A stretch of DNA of 64,000 nt from Paenibacillus sp. H1-7. GTDB lineage: Bacteria > Bacillota > Bacilli > Paenibacillales > NBRC-103111. The notes under the pieces are model-generated. The model searched no databases. It was not told the DNA's origin and saw only the letters and a list, made by a program, of their open reading frames with translations. The stretch covers positions 4,775,501 to 4,839,500 of the forward strand of contig NZ_CP031168.1 of assembly GCF_022354825.1 (NCBI RefSeq), given 5' to 3'. Both the position numbers and the translations under genes were made by a program. Positions 1 through 10,000 of the stretch are shown in pieces (positions within the stretch are counted from its first letter, which is position 1; the number at the start of each line of letters is the position of its first letter).

Positions 1-8
1 GTTGCCAT
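1..8 (-). CDS. start of a gene running off the left edge
   Basis: Only the first codons are inside the window. On the minus strand an ATG at 8-6 follows an AAGGAG ribosome binding site (23-18) at a spacing of 9 bases, 24 bases after the stop codon of the binding-protein gene. It is therefore probably the next gene of the sugar operon that begins at 4475. Nothing can be said about its product. Confidence 0.45.
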
Positions 9-32
9 TCACTCATTCTCCTTTTTTTATGT

Positions 33-1541
33 TTACTTAGCTGCTAAACGCTCTTTGTATGCGGCGTTCATCTCTTGGATAATTTTCTGGTAGTTAGGAT
101 CCTGCTTCAAATCCGCGACGAACTTATCCCAAGCATCGATACCCGCCTTACCCATAATTACCTGAATTTTTAAATCGGCAATTTTTTTGTTATAGTCGGC
201 GCCCAGCTTGTTATTTGTTTCCGACACAAGACCGATATCGCGAATAGGTACGCTGATTTTGGATTTGGCATCGATAATTTTCTTGTTTTTCTCGAAAATT
301 TCTTTAGGCATCCCGGGCGCATACGCATACATGTATGGGTCGTGCTTCATAAACAGCTTACCGAACGATCCTGTTCCCAGGTTATCTTTGACCGCTTGCT
401 CATTAGTCACGAAGAAGCCGTCTTCATTCTTATAGTGGACGCCTTCGATGCCATATTGGGATAAAGTGCTGCCTTCCGCGGAGGCACCATAATCAAGCAA
501 GGACAGAAGCTTGCGCATCTTAGCCTCGGGAACCTTCTTCGGTATGGCGAAGACTCCGATAAATCCGCTGTTCTGCTGCTGGAAGGGTCCTGCTCCCGCT
601 TCCAAGGAAACAATCGGCTCCCAGTTCACCTTCGGATCCCGCTTCCATTGATCATAGGTCCAGCGCCACATGGCTTCGATCGTTTCCGTCGTTACGCCAA
701 CTCGGCCGGATGTTGCCAGATCAACCCACTGTTCGTTTTTCATGACTGAAAAATCGGGCGGTATCAGCTTTTCGTCGAACAGCTTTTTCCGGAATAGTAT
801 CGATTCTCTCATCTCAGGTGTAAAGGTAATATCGATAAGCCCGCCGTCCTTCTCCTTCCACTTGCTGCTGGAGCCTGTATAAATGAACTCGATCTGGTCG
901 TGAGTCCTCATCGTATAACCGAACGTATCCTTCTTCCCGTCCGGCTCCTTCTCTTTGAACACCTTCATTACCTGATATAACTCGTCAAGCGTGGTTGGCA
1001 TTTTCAATCCCAGCTTCTCCACCCAGTCTTTACGGATGAAAAATGTGGTACCTCCCTCCAAGGGACGCACAATGGGCACTACATAGTTCTTGCCGCCGAT
1101 TTTTTGGTTATCCCACATGCTTTTTGGTGAATCCATAAGGTTCTTATAGTCTTTCAAATAAGGGGTCAGATCCCAGAATGCCCCTTGCTTCACCATCGTC
1201 TGAAATTGGGCTTGATTGATACTTGGTAAACGGATCATATCCGGGAGATCGCCTGAAGCCAATAGGACATTAAGCTTATCATCAAACACCGTATCCGATA
1301 CCCAAGTGATGTTCAGCTTCGTATTGGTTCGTTTCTCAAATTCCTTCGTGACGGGGTTCTCCGGCGACGGCGGCTGAGCGATCGAAAAGTTACTGAAAAT
1401 GTTCAGCTCCATCGGCGCTTCCGTCTTACCGTCACCCGGCCGAGGCTCACTTCCTGTACCTCCATCCGAGCATGCCGTTGCAAGCAAAGTCATTACAGAC
1501 AGCGTGGCAATGAGTCCATGCTTCTTTGACCCTGTGTTCAT
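33..1541 (-). CDS. extracellular sugar-binding lipoprotein (LplA-like)
   Basis: Family 1 extracellular solute-binding protein of a carbohydrate ABC importer, 502 residues. The N-terminus has a basic patch, a hydrophobic stretch and a lipobox LATAC with Cys24 as the lipidation site, so it is anchored to the outer face of the membrane. The start has a good AGGGGG-type RBS. It is the last of four clear genes of an operon (dehydrogenase, LplB-type permease, YtcP-type permease, binding protein) and follows the permease by 31 bases. The length fits the LplA/YtcQ group that binds oligosaccharides derived from plant or microbial polysaccharides in paenibacilli. The ligand cannot be read from sequence. 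Confidence 0.92.
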   Translation of the reverse strand: MNTGSKKHGLIATLSVMTLLATACSDGGTGSEPRPGDGKTEAPMELNIFSNFSIAQPPSPENPVTKEFEKRTNTKLNITWVSDTVFDDKLNVLLASGDLPDMIRLPSINQAQFQTMVKQGAFWDLTPYLKDYKNLMDSPKSMWDNQKIGGKNYVVPIVRPLEGGTTFFIRKDWVEKLGLKMPTTLDELYQVMKVFKEKEPDGKKDTFGYTMRTHDQIEFIYTGSSSKWKEKDGGLIDITFTPEMRESILFRKKLFDEKLIPPDFSVMKNEQWVDLATSGRVGVTTETIEAMWRWTYDQWKRDPKVNWEPIVSLEAGAGPFQQQNSGFIGVFAIPKKVPEAKMRKLLSLLDYGASAEGSTLSQYGIEGVHYKNEDGFFVTNEQAVKDNLGTGSFGKLFMKHDPYMYAYAPGMPKEIFEKNKKIIDAKSKISVPIRDIGLVSETNNKLGADYNKKIADLKIQVIMGKAGIDAWDKFVADLKQDPNYQKIIQEMNAAYKERLAAK

Positions 1542-1572
1542 TTCATGACCCCCTAGTTAATAATAACCGCGG

Positions 1573-2454
1573 TCAGCCTTTGACCGAGCCAAGCATAACG
1601 CCTTTAGCGAAATGCTTTTGTAAAAACGGATATACTGCCAGAATGGGGAGCGTCGCGATGACAACGGCAGCCATTTTAATGGTTTGCTTGGGAAGCTGAT
1701 TCTCCGACACCATTTCAGCTGCAGCCGCCCCGCCTGTGGATGTTTCGGAATCGACGATCATCATCCTCAAAACCACTTGAAGAGGTGCCTTGGTGTAATC
1801 ATTAATAAACAAGATGGCGTTGAAAAACGTATTCCAATAGCCGACGGCATAAAACAAGCCGAAAGCCGCCAAGGCCGGCGCTGACAGCGGGAGCACGATA
1901 CGGAAAAAGGTGCTTAGATCGTTGCAGCCGTCAATCATCGCCGCATCCTCCAGCTCGGCGGGAATGCTATCAAAAAAGCTTTTCATTAATATCACATTCC
2001 ACCCGCTGACCAGCACTGGAATAATCAGCGACCACACGCTGTTGATCATACCCAGATCACGGACAATTAAGTAATTGGGAATAATGCCCGGATTGAACAG
2101 AATGGTCAATAAGATCATCAGCATCATGAGTTTTCTGCCCCGCAGCCGTTTGCGGGACATGCCGAAAGCCATGGCGGAAGTAAAGATCAAGCTAAGCCCG
2201 GTTCCGACAGAAGCCAGGAATAAGTTGACCAGTGTGGCGTTTTTGAACATATCGGTATCCAATAAATACTTGTAGGCTGCGAGCGACCAGCTTTCCGGAA
2301 ACAGCACAAACCCGCTTTTCTGCATATATTCTATTGGATCCGTGAACGAAACGATAAACACATAATAGAGAGGAAAGATCGTGAGTAAGCCTATGATAAG
2401 GAGCACAGCGGTATTCAAGCCGTTAAAGATCCGATCCCCCAAGCTTAGCTTCAT
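1573..2454 (-). CDS. carbohydrate ABC transporter permease (YtcP-like)
   Basis: Inner-membrane permease subunit, 293 residues with about six membrane segments. The conserved cytoplasmic EAA loop (EDAAMIDGCN then VLPLS) lies around residues 180-200 and contacts the ATPase. The C-terminus GSVKG is typical of the YtcP subgroup. The start codon overlaps the TAA of the upstream permease gene by one base (TAATG), indicating translational coupling. No ATP-binding subunit is encoded here; such systems usually share a common MsmX-type ATPase from elsewhere in the genome. Confidence 0.93.
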   Translation of the reverse strand: MKLSLGDRIFNGLNTAVLLIIGLLTIFPLYYVFIVSFTDPIEYMQKSGFVLFPESWSLAAYKYLLDTDMFKNATLVNLFLASVGTGLSLIFTSAMAFGMSRKRLRGRKLMMLMILLTILFNPGIIPNYLIVRDLGMINSVWSLIIPVLVSGWNVILMKSFFDSIPAELEDAAMIDGCNDLSTFFRIVLPLSAPALAAFGLFYAVGYWNTFFNAILFINDYTKAPLQVVLRMMIVDSETSTGGAAAAEMVSENQLPKQTIKMAAVVIATLPILAVYPFLQKHFAKGVMLGSVKG

Positions 2455-3422
2455 TAGTAGACACCTTCCTCGCCCATACGTTTAGCCAATCGATTCGCCA
2501 AAATGACCAACACCAGTCCAACTACGGATTTGAATAAGCCGACTGCGGTACTATAGCTAAACTGGCCGCTCTGGATCCCATTCCGGTACACATAAGTTTC
2601 GAATACATCCGCATACTGGGATACCGCCCCGTTATTCATCAGAAACACCTGCTCGAAGCCTACATCCATAATATGACCCAGTCTTAAGATCAGCAGAACC
2701 AGGATGACACTCCGGATTCCCGGTAAGGTGACATGCCAAACCTGCAGCCACCGGTTTGCCCCATCTATCTTGGCTGCTTCGTACAGCTGTGGATCCACAG
2801 CAGTGATTGCCGCTAAAATGATGATCGTACCCCAGCCGGTTTCTTTCCAAATATTTTGAGCGACCAGCACACCCCAGAACGTATCGGTATTGGTGAGAAA
2901 GTCGTATTTGGGAAAGCCCATCCAGTTGAAAATCATATTGACGACCCCGGAAGTCTGCGACAGCAGCAGAAACGAAATCCCCACAATAATAACCCACGAC
3001 AAAAAGTGCGGCAGATATACGATGGATTGAATAACCCCTTTAAACACCCGATTACTCACTTCGTTAAGCATTAAAGACAAGATGATCGGTAACGGAAAGA
3101 AGAAGACAAGGTTCAATAAGCTGATGACCATCGTATTGCGAAATAAGATAATAAAGTCCGGATTGGAGAAAAAACGAACGAAATGCTCAAGCCCGACCCA
3201 TTCGCTTTTCCATATCCCCGCGTAGGGAGAATATTCCTGGAAGGCGATAACAATCCCCCACATGGGTAAATACTTAAAAATCAGGAAAAAGATAATTCCG
3301 GGAAGCACCAGCAAATACAAGTACTTATCGCGCTTGATATCCGATAAAATCGTCCGCGGTTTTCTTTTCTGATCAACATTGATAGATGATTGCAAAGCAG
3401 TAGATTGTGAGTGTGTATCCAT
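2454..3422 (-). CDS. carbohydrate ABC transporter permease (LplB-like)
   Basis: Second permease subunit of the same importer, about 322 residues. A cytoplasmic N-terminal extension precedes six membrane segments. The EAA loop (EAAKIDGANR, then TLPGI) is near residues 215-240. An upstream in-frame GTG at 3428 would add two residues, but the ATG at 3422 has the better distance (8 bases) from the GGAAGG ribosome binding site. It forms the translocation pore with the downstream YtcP-like protein. Confidence 0.93.
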   Translation of the reverse strand: MDTHSQSTALQSSINVDQKRKPRTILSDIKRDKYLYLLVLPGIIFFLIFKYLPMWGIVIAFQEYSPYAGIWKSEWVGLEHFVRFFSNPDFIILFRNTMVISLLNLVFFFPLPIILSLMLNEVSNRVFKGVIQSIVYLPHFLSWVIIVGISFLLLSQTSGVVNMIFNWMGFPKYDFLTNTDTFWGVLVAQNIWKETGWGTIIILAAITAVDPQLYEAAKIDGANRWLQVWHVTLPGIRSVILVLLILRLGHIMDVGFEQVFLMNNGAVSQYADVFETYVYRNGIQSGQFSYSTAVGLFKSVVGLVLVILANRLAKRMGEEGVY

Positions 3423-3467
3423 ATGCACTACCTTCCACTTTACTTATTTAGATCATGCTTGATAGCG

Positions 3468-4475
3468 TCATACTTGAACGCTTTGCTTCTGATTCAGGTA
3501 GACAATCCGCTGTTCATTAGCTGATACGTAAGCGGCATCGAGAACGGTAATCGTCTTCAGGTTGTCTCTCGAGCTGTTCGGTGCTTCCGTGCCGGTCTCG
3601 ATGGACACAAGTAATTGGTTCAGCCCCTCATAGGTCGCCACCTCGCGAGATACATGATTTTCCCATGTCACTTCAGGTGTCTTCTCCCCCTTGCGGTATA
3701 AACTCGCGGAAGTATGTCCGGCGACAATCGTTCCGGTTTCACCGATGACGATCAGCTCGCCTCGATTGAAGGCTGAAGAAAAGCTCTGAACATAGGTCGC
3801 CACCGCACCATTCTCATATACGACTTGAACCGTCGCATCCGTCTCCCCCTTGCATTGAACGGCTGAAGAGGAACGGTTCTGGCACACGACCGATAAGGCA
3901 TCACTGCCCAAAATTTTCCGGAAGCCATCAAACCAATGGATCCCCATAACCGACATGGCATGTCGTTCACAATCCAGGCGCCAGCCTGCATCCTGTCTGA
4001 AGAATAGGTTCGTAAACAAGAGCGATGTCACATTACCGATAAGTCCATCCGCAATCTTTCCTTGAAGCAGCTCAAACGGAAAGTGACGTCTGAAGTTTTG
4101 GTTGACGGAAATGGGCACGCCATGCTTCTCCGCCTTCTCTGTAATTTCCTTTGCTTCCTCAAGCGTATCGGAGAACGGTTTTTCTACAAATACCGGTAAG
4201 CCAGCCTCAATCAGAGGAAATAGAATTTGTTTGCGGATCGATGTCGGCGTGCACACCACGGCTACGTCAATCCCGCTGTTCTCGATAAAGTCCTGTACCT
4301 CTGTAAATCGCTGCGGCACTCCGTATTTATCCGCTTTGGCGTGAAGCGCTTCTTCGTTTGGATCGCAAAGCGCTGTAATTTCAATGCGCTCAGGATGTTC
4401 CTTATACCCTACGAAATGAAGTTCAGTGACGCCGCCCGCTCCGATAATTCCCACTTTGTACTTTTTCATCTTCAC
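3468..4475 (-). CDS. Gfo/Idh/MocA-family dehydrogenase
   Basis: NAD(P)-dependent sugar or inositol dehydrogenase family, 335 residues. The N-terminal Rossmann fold starts with VGIIGAGGV (about residues 8-16). The conserved EKPFSD segment near residue 98 carries the family lysine. The C-terminal alpha/beta substrate domain is complete. The start is a GTG with AAAGGAG at a spacing of about 6; an ATG two codons later is possible. It is the first gene of the transporter operon, 45 bases ahead of the LplB-like permease, so it probably oxidises the imported sugar or a derivative. The exact substrate is unknown. Confidence 0.9.
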   Translation of the reverse strand: MKMKKYKVGIIGAGGVTELHFVGYKEHPERIEITALCDPNEEALHAKADKYGVPQRFTEVQDFIENSGIDVAVVCTPTSIRKQILFPLIEAGLPVFVEKPFSDTLEEAKEITEKAEKHGVPISVNQNFRRHFPFELLQGKIADGLIGNVTSLLFTNLFFRQDAGWRLDCERHAMSVMGIHWFDGFRKILGSDALSVVCQNRSSSAVQCKGETDATVQVVYENGAVATYVQSFSSAFNRGELIVIGETGTIVAGHTSASLYRKGEKTPEVTWENHVSREVATYEGLNQLLVSIETGTEAPNSSRDNLKTITVLDAAYVSANEQRIVYLNQKQSVQV

Positions 4476-4533
4476 ATTTCGCTCCTTTAGTTTCTTGGAT
4501 TATGTTCACAACTAAAAAAACAAATAACGTGGT

Positions 4534-4547
4534 TGTAACCGCTGTCA
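4534..4547 (+). promoter_or_regulatory. candidate CcpA-binding cre site
   Basis: TGTAACCGCTGTCA matches the cre consensus TGWAANCGNTNWCA at every position. It lies 59 bases upstream of the start of the dehydrogenase-transporter operon on the minus strand, where bound CcpA would mediate carbon catabolite repression. This is a motif match only. Confidence 0.6.
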
Positions 4548-4637
4548 TATTTATCCTAGAAATCTCAAAAGCATCATCCCTTCCTTACACACAGAATCCT
4601 GTTCAACAATATTTCTTTAACTTAAACTAGGTGATTA

Positions 4638-4658
4638 TTATTCAACGTTGTTGAATAA
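4638..4658. promoter_or_regulatory. perfect 9-bp inverted repeat, candidate operator
   Basis: TTATTCAAC and its exact complement GTTGAATAA flank a 3-bp centre. The site lies in the promoter region of the transporter operon. Related half-sites (TAATTCAAC at 5362-5370 and ATTGAATAA at 5394-5402) lie upstream of the XRE-cupin gene. The shared motif suggests that this regulator controls both units. Confidence 0.5.
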
Positions 4659-4711
4659 AAGTTTACATCAGCTTAACCTATTTTGCAATTCATTTTTTTT
4701 GAAAAGAACAA

Positions 4712-4742
4712 CAAAAAAAGCGGAACAGTATCACCTGCTCCA
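4712..4742 (-). terminator. Rho-independent terminator of the XRE-cupin gene
   Basis: On the minus strand GGAGCAG pairs with CTGTTCC (one G-T pair) around a short loop and is followed by GC and a run of seven T. It lies 39 bases after the regulator stop codon. Confidence 0.65.
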
Positions 4743-4780
4743 CCTCAATGTAAATGTTCTACTCATTAATAATTTAATCC

Positions 4781-5338
4781 CTAGCCGTTATTAGATCTAG
4801 ATTGAGTAAATACAGCAATGTATTTGACCTCTTCTGTCATAGGAAACAATGCGTGCTTCTCAATGGAATCAAAATAGAGGCTGTCTCCCGGCTTCAAGCT
4901 ATATTCTACATTGCCTACCTTATACTTCATCTCACCTTCTAAGATAAAAATAAACTCTTCACCGTTGTGACTATAAACGTTTTTATTGTCTTGCTCCGAC
5001 TTTCGGGAAACGAATAAAAACGGCTGCATCAGCTTTTCGCTGCGTTCAACGGCAAATGTAAAAAAGGAGTAGCCCTTATCGGTTTTGACAAGCTTGGAAT
5101 GGCTCATTTCCTTGGGGGTGTATATAGTGCCCGTCCGCTCCTGATCATCCAGTAATATGGATACTCTCGTTCCAAGTGCTTCAGCTATTTTCACTAACGT
5201 GGAGATGGGGGGAATCGTTTTGCCATTTTCGATTTTAGACAACAAGCTTTTTGAAAATCCGCAGGCATTAGCAATATCTAATAGACTTCTATTTTGTTCA
5301 ATACGAAGCTTTTTAATTTTACTTCCAAGGTCCATCAT
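4781..5338 (-). CDS. XRE-family regulator with C-terminal cupin domain
   Basis: 185 residues. Residues about 7-61 form an XRE helix-turn-helix (IKKLRIEQNRSLLDIA followed by SKSLLSKIENG). Residues about 105-175 form a small cupin barrel with the motif HNGEEFIFILEGE and a second half containing PGDSLYFDS. This fold usually senses a small metabolite. The start has an AGGAGA site. Its position directly upstream of the sugar operon and the shared TTATTCAAC-type sites suggest local control. The ligand is unknown. Confidence 0.9.
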   Translation of the reverse strand: MMDLGSKIKKLRIEQNRSLLDIANACGFSKSLLSKIENGKTIPPISTLVKIAEALGTRVSILLDDQERTGTIYTPKEMSHSKLVKTDKGYSFFTFAVERSEKLMQPFLFVSRKSEQDNKNVYSHNGEEFIFILEGEMKYKVGNVEYSLKPGDSLYFDSIEKHALFPMTEEVKYIAVFTQSRSNNG

Positions 5339-5361
5339 ATGCCTTTTCTCCTAGGTTAATA

Positions 5362-5402
5362 TAATTCAACTTCGTTTATCATAACTACATCCTATTGAAT
5401 AA
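5362..5402. promoter_or_regulatory. inverted half-sites upstream of the XRE-cupin gene
   Basis: TAATTCAAC (5362-5370) and ATTGAATAA (5394-5402) are near-complementary arms separated by 23 bases, 24 to 64 bases upstream of the regulator start. Each resembles one arm of the perfect dyad at 4638-4658, consistent with autoregulation. Confidence 0.4.
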
Positions 5403-5561
5403 GTCAAGAAATTAACCTGCCTGGTCTTTATTATCCTTCCAAATCATCCACGGCAACGTCCGATTAAAACTGTTGTCAAAACGAATACAGTTATGATATG
5501 TTGATACAAAATAGAGAGAAGAGTTCCGGATATGGAATGAAGAATAGGAGAAACTGATACG

Positions 5562-6796
5562 ATGACTAGCAAGAATAGCCAGACTACCGTTAGATTAGCT
5601 CTGCTGCTTGGTTTATTTTCAACACTCGGGCCTTTTACCATCGACATGTATTTGCCCGCTTTTCCTCAAATTGTTGAGCGTTTCGGTACGACAGCTTCCC
5701 TCGTCCAGCTCAGCTTAACAGCCTGTTTATTGGGACTAGGCATCGGCCAACTGGTCATGGGTTCGCTTAGCGACGTCTATGGAAGGCGCAAGCCGCTGCT
5801 CATTTCCATGGTAATCTATGTTGTGGCAGCTTTAGCTTGTGCGATCTCACCGAATATTTGGCTGCTGATCCTGTCTCGACTCGTGCAGGGGTTTGTTGCG
5901 TCGGCGGGTATCGTCATCTCCCGTGCAATTGCTCGCGATTTGTTTAGTGGTCACGAGCTCACCAAATTTTTCTCGCTTCTCTTGCTTGTCGGGAATTTGG
6001 GCCCGCTTGTGGCACCGGTAACGGGAAGCGGTGTTCTAGCGCTCACAAGCTGGGTCGGTGTATTTATCGCTTTGGCGCTGCTGGGAACTTACCTCCTTGC
6101 CATGACCAAATGGAGTCTCCAAGAGACGCTGCCTATCGAGCGCCGCAGTCCCAGCGATTTTACTCAGCAACTGCGAAACTATGGATCGCTTTTGCGTGAT
6201 CGCTCATTTACGGGCTATATGCTCGCGCAGGGGATCATGATCGCGGGGGTATTCGCGTACGTTTCCGGAACTCCTTTTATTTATCAAAATATTTACGGAG
6301 TTTCCCCTACGGTATTTGCTCTGTTGTTCGGATCAAATGGCATCTCCCTGATTATCGGCTCGCAGTTGGTCGGTCGAATGGCTTCCCGCGTGTCAGAACA
6401 GACCTTCCTGCTGTTCGGTCTATGGCTTGCCGGCGCTGCCAGCATCGCTGTCTTATTGGTTGCGATGTTCCACGGGCCGCTGTACGCACTCGTAATTCCG
6501 CTCGTTTTCTTCGTAGCGGCCATCGGGATTACATCCACGGCAGCTTTTCCACTTGCGATGAGAGCCAGGGCCATATGGCTGGTAGTGCGGCTGCACTGAT
6601 GGGCGTTATCCCCTTTTTGCTTGGTGCGGTCGTTTCTCCGCTAGTCGGCATTGCCGGGGAAAACACGGCTGTTCCGCTCGGTGTCATTATTTTGACAACA
6701 AGTGCAGCAGCGATGCTGTCCTACTTCCTTTTAGTTAAACGAAGTTCGAATAAAAAGCAGAATGCTATGAGTAAAGATGTAGTGGAGCAATTCTGA
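5562..6796 (+). pseudogene. Bcr/CflA-type multidrug MFS exporter, frameshifted
   Basis: Twelve-segment major facilitator of the Bcr/CflA drug-resistance family, a proton antiporter that exports drugs. The first frame (5562-6599) carries the segment PFTIDMYLPAFP near the N-terminus and the conserved GSLSDVYGRRKPLL loop. Close to base 6560 the reading moves to another frame, which continues with GHMAGSAAALMG and the last two membrane segments to a stop at 6796. Adding one base after the ATG codon ending at 6560 would restore a continuous protein of about 411 residues. This is either a real inactivating deletion or a sequencing error. It sits alone, between the divergent regulator and a convergent gene. 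Confidence 0.8.
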
Positions 6797-6815
6797 AACA
6801 ATGATAAATGAACCG

Positions 6816-6852
6816 AAACAGCCAAACCTTGAAGCGAGGTGTTTGGCTGTTT
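6816..6852 (+). terminator. Rho-independent terminator after the MFS gene
   Basis: Perfect 12-bp arms AAACAGCCAAAC and GTTTGGCTGTTT around a 13-base loop, followed by more T. It is 20 bases after the exporter stop. Confidence 0.8.
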
Positions 6853-6984
6853 TTGTACATAGGTCCAAGAATCAAGCCGATTTCTCACAGCCACAACCGA
6901 CAGATGTGAATTCGCCAGGGACAATGTTTATACGTCCGACATCAGATATAACATTTAAGAAAACTTCTCTGCAGCTTATGCTCA

Positions 6985-7016
6985 TAAAAAACCCGGCCTG
7001 ATGAGCAGACCGGGTT
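6985..7016 (-). terminator. terminator of the large secreted protein gene
   Basis: On the minus strand AACCCGG and CCGGGTT pair around a 13-base loop and are followed by a T run. It lies 16 bases after the stop codon of the 1194-residue protein gene. Confidence 0.75.
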
Positions 7017-7031
7017 ATTCTTGTTCTCAAG

Positions 7032-10000
7032 TTATTTGCTCACCTTAACAGTCAGCTTGGCACTGGTTGTAACGCCTGAGGCATTTAGAAGCTCAACGTA
7101 ATACACATATTCGCCTGGCGTACGGCCTGACAATTCTGTCACGGCACTCTGTGCATTCGGCGTCGCTTCTTTCAGCTTTTTCGTGTCGATCAGGTTTCCG
7201 TTCTCATAGAGGCGGTACTCGGAGCCGTTCGTTCCCCACCACATATTCATCGTAATCTTGTAGTTCCCGTCGTTATCCCAGTTGTCATGGGACAATACCG
7301 GCTTGCCCGGCATAGCGTCGGTCACTTTGACTACTAGCGGTTGGCAGGACGTTTTGCCAAAAGAGTTTATCAGCTCGCACGTATACGTATAAGTGCCGTT
7401 CGATTTTCCGGAAATATCCGTCCTGACCGTTTGTGCGCCTGGGGAAGCATCGGTTAAAGTTGTGCTGTTAATTATAACGCCGTTCTCATACAGCTTGAAC
7501 TCGGTGCCGTTATTTCCCCACCACATGTTCATTGTGACGGAATAACTGCCGTCCTTCAATCCGTTGTCCTGCCCGTTGTTGTCGGACAATACCGGCGCCC
7601 CTGGAGCTCCGTTCGAAAGCGGCTTGGTTACCGTGATCGTCACTGAATTGGAGCCGACCGTCTTCCCGTCAAGCGTCACGCTCGCTTTCACTTGCGCCCG
7701 TCCTTCTTGCACAGCCCTGATACTGCCTTGCTCATCTACGGAAACAGATGCGTTATCGCTCGAATAGACGACAATCGCTTTGGTCAAATCGGCTGGCGCG
7801 CCGCTGCTCATAAGGCCGCTGATTTGGGAAGTTGTTGTTTCGGCAGGATTCAGCGTCGTTTTGTATACGGCAAGCGTGACCTGGCTTAGTGACGCGCTGG
7901 CGTTGACTTTGAACGTATCGCTGTTCTCCGCGCTGTTACCGGCGGCATCCGTGACGCTATACTGAACCGTATGAACGCCTACGCCAAGGTCCGCCGCTTT
8001 CACAGGCTGACCAATAGCAATTTCCTTTCCATCCAACAGCAGCTTCTGAACCGCAACTCCGGACAGAGCATCCGTACTGGTCAAGGCAAAAAGAAGGGTA
8101 TCGGTTTCTATCACATCTTTAACCGGTTGGCCGGATTGCGTCAGTACGACGGAAGGTGCCGTTTTATCCAATTTCACTTGGATCGACTTGCTGGCCTCCG
8201 CATTGCCCGCAGCATCGGTGGAAAAATAGGAGATTGTATTGAGTCCTTCCGTCTGGACGGCAACAGGCTCCGTATAAACGGTTGCAGCCCCGCTGTTCGT
8301 GGAATATTGCGTCACAATCGTGCCCGGACGATCATCCAATGCCGTCAGCGTTACCGTTACATCCTGATTATGCCAGCCGGTTGCGTTCGGAGCGGCGGAC
8401 AGCGAAGCCGTCGTTATGGGCGGCGTAGTGTCGGCAAGCTGCGAAAAGTCGCTTAGTCCTCTCGGCTTCAGTTGGTAGACGCCTTTGAAAATAGCTGCAA
8501 CGCCTTTAATATGAACGGTCTGGCCGTCTTGATAAGGAAAGTCTTCCAGCTTGATGCCAGTGCGAACGTCAACCCGCACATGGTTGCTTACCCCATCCTT
8601 CACCGCATCAAATTCGAAAGAGCCTGCGGGTGCCGCGCTCACAATATTGCGAATCGTGACATCTCGCAGCTCGATCAATTGCCCTTGATTCGCATCGTTC
8701 ACCGCGGATGTCTGTACAGGAGCGGGAAGCGGCGCCGTTCCCCTCTTCTCGATCGCCACAGGATCAGTCAGCTCCAGCTCGGAGTTATACAAGGCCAAGG
8801 GCGCAGTTATTTTAATCGTATCGCCTTGATGGAAGCCGCTCAGGCTCTGGAACACATAGATGCCGCCGGTTTGATCCTGCAAATAAAACGCCTGGCCGCC
8901 GAAAGCACCCGGCTCCGTCGTCACGACGCCCTCAATTGTGACTACGGTGCCTGCCGCTTTGCCGCGTGCTTCCGCGATCGAAATTCTCGCAGGGATCGGA
9001 TCTTCTTCGCTCGGCAGCGGCTCTGCCGGAACATTCGCGAGCGATACGGTTTTGGTGATAAGATTGTTGCCGTTTTGTCTCAATCTGAGGTTAGCCGAAC
9101 CGCTTGTTCCCGGCTTGATTCGAACTGTCAAATCTTTGTAAGCATGGCCTTTGCTGTTCGCAGTCAAACTGAACGTTTGACTGTAGCCGTATGCGGTAGG
9201 CCATGTGCCGTCGGCGTTTTGTACCATGGCCACCTGAGTGCCGCCCGTCAGGTAAATGCCTGCGCTAAAGCCGGTTACCGTCGCATTGGCCGGGAGATTA
9301 TCCGCAACGGCGCGGATCTGGAACTCCTGTACATTCGGAAGCTGCGCTTGATGTACGAAGCTGTAAATCGCGTTAGCGCTCGTTGTCGGACCTCCGTACG
9401 AGCCTGGCTTGAAAGTCGAGCTGTCCCACCATTTGTAGCCGGCTGCAGGCGCCGCCCACGGCTCCGGCTGAGGTTCCGTCGACAACTCCGGCTTTTCGAA
9501 TGGAAGCAGCGCCGTAGGCTGGTCAAGGTGCAGCCCGCTCACCTGATCCAGGCTTGTGTAGCTTTCCTTTTTGGATAGCCAGTTCACGATATTCACTAGC
9601 AGTATCGCATCGTCCTGCTCTTTAAACCCGTCGTAGGTCGTTTTCTTCGCGCCGTTTTCCTCGCGCAAATATTTAGGCGTGGCGTCCTCAACCGGCGAGG
9701 AATCGCCGATAAACGCAGCTTTGCCCAGACCCAGCTTGGATACGGCGGCATAAGGTCCTTCGGCAACGCCTCCGCCGTTATATACGCCCTGATCCACAGC
9801 GTTAGGCCACGCTTCCTGAGTAGTCGGCAAATATACGATCCCTTTGGCTTTGGCAGGATCGATAATGGCCAGCGTCGAGCCCGCATGCATGGCTACGTTC
9901 GAAACGCCGGTCGTAATGCCGAATGCCTGGTCAGGAGCTACGATTTGGTTGGCCGTAATATCGCCCAGCGCATTGTAGCGGAAGCGAATGCCGAACTTCT

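Larger units (their letters stand above)
4476..4780. other. intergenic regulatory region, no gene
   Basis: About 305 bases with no supportable gene. It holds the cre match, the 9-bp dyad, an AT-rich tract and the terminator of the XRE-cupin gene. Confidence 0.6.

Noticed and set aside
8472..9578. A 368-residue plus-strand ORF
   Set aside because: It is antisense to the large secreted protein gene, has no RBS, and its composition is rich in Arg, Cys and Leu as expected for a shadow frame.
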